64,000 nucleotides of DNA from Bacteroides faecalis. GTDB lineage: Bacteria > Bacteroidota > Bacteroidia > Bacteroidales > Bacteroidaceae. The stretch's first letter is position 1, and each line of letters opens with the position of its first letter. The stretch covers positions 1 to 64,000 of the forward strand of contig NZ_BHWB01000018.1 in NCBI RefSeq assembly GCF_003865075.1, in the 5' to 3' direction. Under the pieces are notes generated by a model. It was not told where the DNA came from and did not search any database. It was given only the letters and a program-made list of their open reading frames with translations. Position numbers and translations under genes: made by a program. Below are positions 62,722 to 64,000 of this stretch, piece after piece.

Positions 62722-63981
62722 TTATTTGGATAAAGGAACTTCATTGATTTCGAAGTCATCTGTTGAATTATTAGTATCCTGATAGATGGTGACTCCATTC
62801 TCTATACTCTTCACTTTTCTGATTACACTACGTCCCATATAAATACCGTCCGTAGTCGTAAATCCACTGTCTAATGCCGGTGGAAAGCGTTTGGTATTCG
62901 TTGATGTAGCATTTTGAATCAAGTCTACCGCATCAATTACATACTTCAATGGAACTTTTTTACATAACCAGTATTCTTCATCTTCAAAAGGATCCTGGAA
63001 AGTTTCAGGTAAGGTTACCGTCTCAAAACTTTCAACTTCATCAGCAGAAGCAGAAATGAGTACCATACCTTGACCAAATACACTGATACGCCACAGATAA
63101 CTATAATCCGGCCAGAAGATCAAACGCATATTGGGAGCATCGTAATCGGTATAATTATTAGCAGGATCATTGCTATAAGCCTCATAATCAGCTTTAGATA
63201 AATCTACCGGAGAATTCAGATTGAATTGTCCGTCTTTATTGTGAGGTGCAGCCATCACAGCAATGACAATACTTTCGCCGCCGTTCAGCATGACAGCCTC
63301 ATCACCTGCTACGACTTTCCAAAGTGTACGGATATATACATTTTGATAATTTCCTTGTTCTTCATTAGGCCATAACGGTCCCGGAGAGTTCATGGCTCCA
63401 TAGTGCTCCACACTGCCAATATAAAGATTGTTCAGAAGTACCGGCTGGGGCGAATTATTATAGACAGAGTAAAAACCATCATTTCGGTAAGTTCCCGACG
63501 ATGGAGTACGTGAACCACTATAATACAATTCTTTAAATATCAGTGTACTTGTCAGAGAAGACACCAATTTCAGATCATTGAGTTGAGGCTCTTCATTTAT
63601 CCTGAGATTCACGTTCGACAAGAAAGCTACCAGATTAGCCGCTTTCGCATCTTCTTCACCGGTTATTTGTGCTACCTCATCCGCAGATAAAGCACCGGTT
63701 GCGTTGATAGTATATTCTCCGGGTAATAGCTTTTCTAATGTCAGCTTCCCCCATTTATCGGTTTGTTTGGTGTAACTGATCTGTTCACTATTATTGGTTA
63801 GTGTTATGACAAGAGGTTGTGAATAAGGAGTCTCTGTACCGAAAATGCCATAAGATAAATGGATCTCAAAAGTTTTCACATAAGGAGATTCACTTGCTGT
63901 ATCTTCCTTGCAAGCAGTACATACTATTACAGCCAGATAAAGAAGGAGAATCCTGTTTATATATTCTTTCATATTTGACAT
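62722..63981 (-). CDS. DUF4876-like surface lipoprotein
   Basis: 419 residues with a lipoprotein signal (Cys24 in VCTAC, counting from the first ATG). It continues with a carboxypeptidase-regulatory-like beta domain (about 40-140: TDKWGKLTLEKLLPGEYTINATG), then a DUF4876-like region (about 150-419: LIFKELYYSGSRTPSSGTYRNDGFYSVYNNS). It is probably surface-exposed or periplasmic. The ATG at 63972 is an equally good start. It is the first visible gene of the operon; its promoter, and any receptor gene upstream, would lie beyond the window. Confidence 0.72.
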   Translation of the reverse strand: MSNMKEYINRILLLYLAVIVCTACKEDTASESPYVKTFEIHLSYGIFGTETPYSQPLVITLTNNSEQISYTKQTDKWGKLTLEKLLPGEYTINATGALSADEVAQITGEEDAKAANLVAFLSNVNLRINEEPQLNDLKLVSSLTSTLIFKELYYSGSRTPSSGTYRNDGFYSVYNNSPQPVLLNNLYIGSVEHYGAMNSPGPLWPNEEQGNYQNVYIRTLWKVVAGDEAVMLNGGESIVIAVMAAPHNKDGQFNLNSPVDLSKADYEAYSNDPANNYTDYDAPNMRLIFWPDYSYLWRISVFGQGMVLISASADEVESFETVTLPETFQDPFEDEEYWLCKKVPLKYVIDAVDLIQNATSTNTKRFPPALDSGFTTTDGIYMGRSVIRKVKSIENGVTIYQDTNNSTDDFEINEVPLSK

Positions 63982-64000
63982 CTGTTAGTTAGCATTATAT

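Overview
The window looks like chromosome from a gut Bacteroides species (Bacteroidales). The reasons are the many promoters with a TAnnTTTG -7 box, absent Shine-Dalgarno sequences, a fused murF-alr gene, lipoprotein signals on surface proteins, BspA-like, PKD, AsmA, PorV and T9SS-tail proteins, Ser-type sulfatases, and a cobalamin riboswitch in front of surface lipoproteins. No species is claimed. No rRNA, tRNA or CRISPR array was seen.

Layout. 0-3.6 kb: visibly GC-richer block with two divergent AraC-type regulators (one frameshifted, one lacking its HTH domain), a secreted alpha/beta hydrolase and a carboxymuconolactone-decarboxylase/hydrolase fusion. 3.9-12.1 kb: core genes (GSCFA protein, murF-alr, tatA, tatC, a Dna2-like nuclease-helicase with a probably leaderless mRNA). 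12.4-16.9 kb: minus-strand uronate cluster of a GatC-like EIIC permease, an exported KduI and an ExuT-like MFS carrier. 17.4-21.7 kb: two surface lipoproteins behind a cobalamin riboswitch. 21.9-27.3 kb: accessory stretch with a TIR-TM-FGE-like fusion, a TonB-like gene with a nonsense codon, a LiaF-like/membrane LytTR pair and a decayed WG-repeat gene. 27.6-33.6 kb: GH3 glycosidase, YhcC-type radical SAM protein, a frameshifted FprA flavodiiron gene, nagB. 33.6-42.5 kb (minus): Sua5/YciO, AsmA, PorV and a subtilase with a T9SS-type tail in one operon, then a Pif1-like helicase with TPRs and a HAD phosphatase.

42.9-50.6 kb is the most unusual part. A Tat-signal FAD oxidoreductase is followed by a tight operon joining a secreted (alpha/alpha)6-type glycosidase to a complete-looking corrinoid methyl-transfer module: corrinoid protein, two different UroD/MtaA-family methyltransferases and a MetH-activation-like protein with a small cysteine cluster. 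I infer that a glycoside is opened outside the cytoplasm and a methylated product is demethylated inside, with corrinoid supplied by scavenging such as the riboswitch-controlled surface proteins. The substrate is unknown.

50.6-53.4 kb: AraC regulator pseudogene, then an ISAs1-family element split by an IS982-family element with perfect ends and a 7-bp target duplication; both transposase genes are broken. 53.5-58.1 kb: two Ser-type sulfatases separated by palindromic repeats, and a MalY/PatB-like PLP enzyme. 58.3-64 kb (minus): M16 peptidase, DUF6850-like barrel and DUF4876-like lipoprotein in one operon that begins at the window edge.

At least seven genes carry lesions (AraC x2, TonB-like, WG-repeat, FprA, both transposases). 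Whether the single-base ones (AraC at about 70, the TAA at 24322, FprA at about 31790) are real or assembly errors cannot be decided from the sequence alone.
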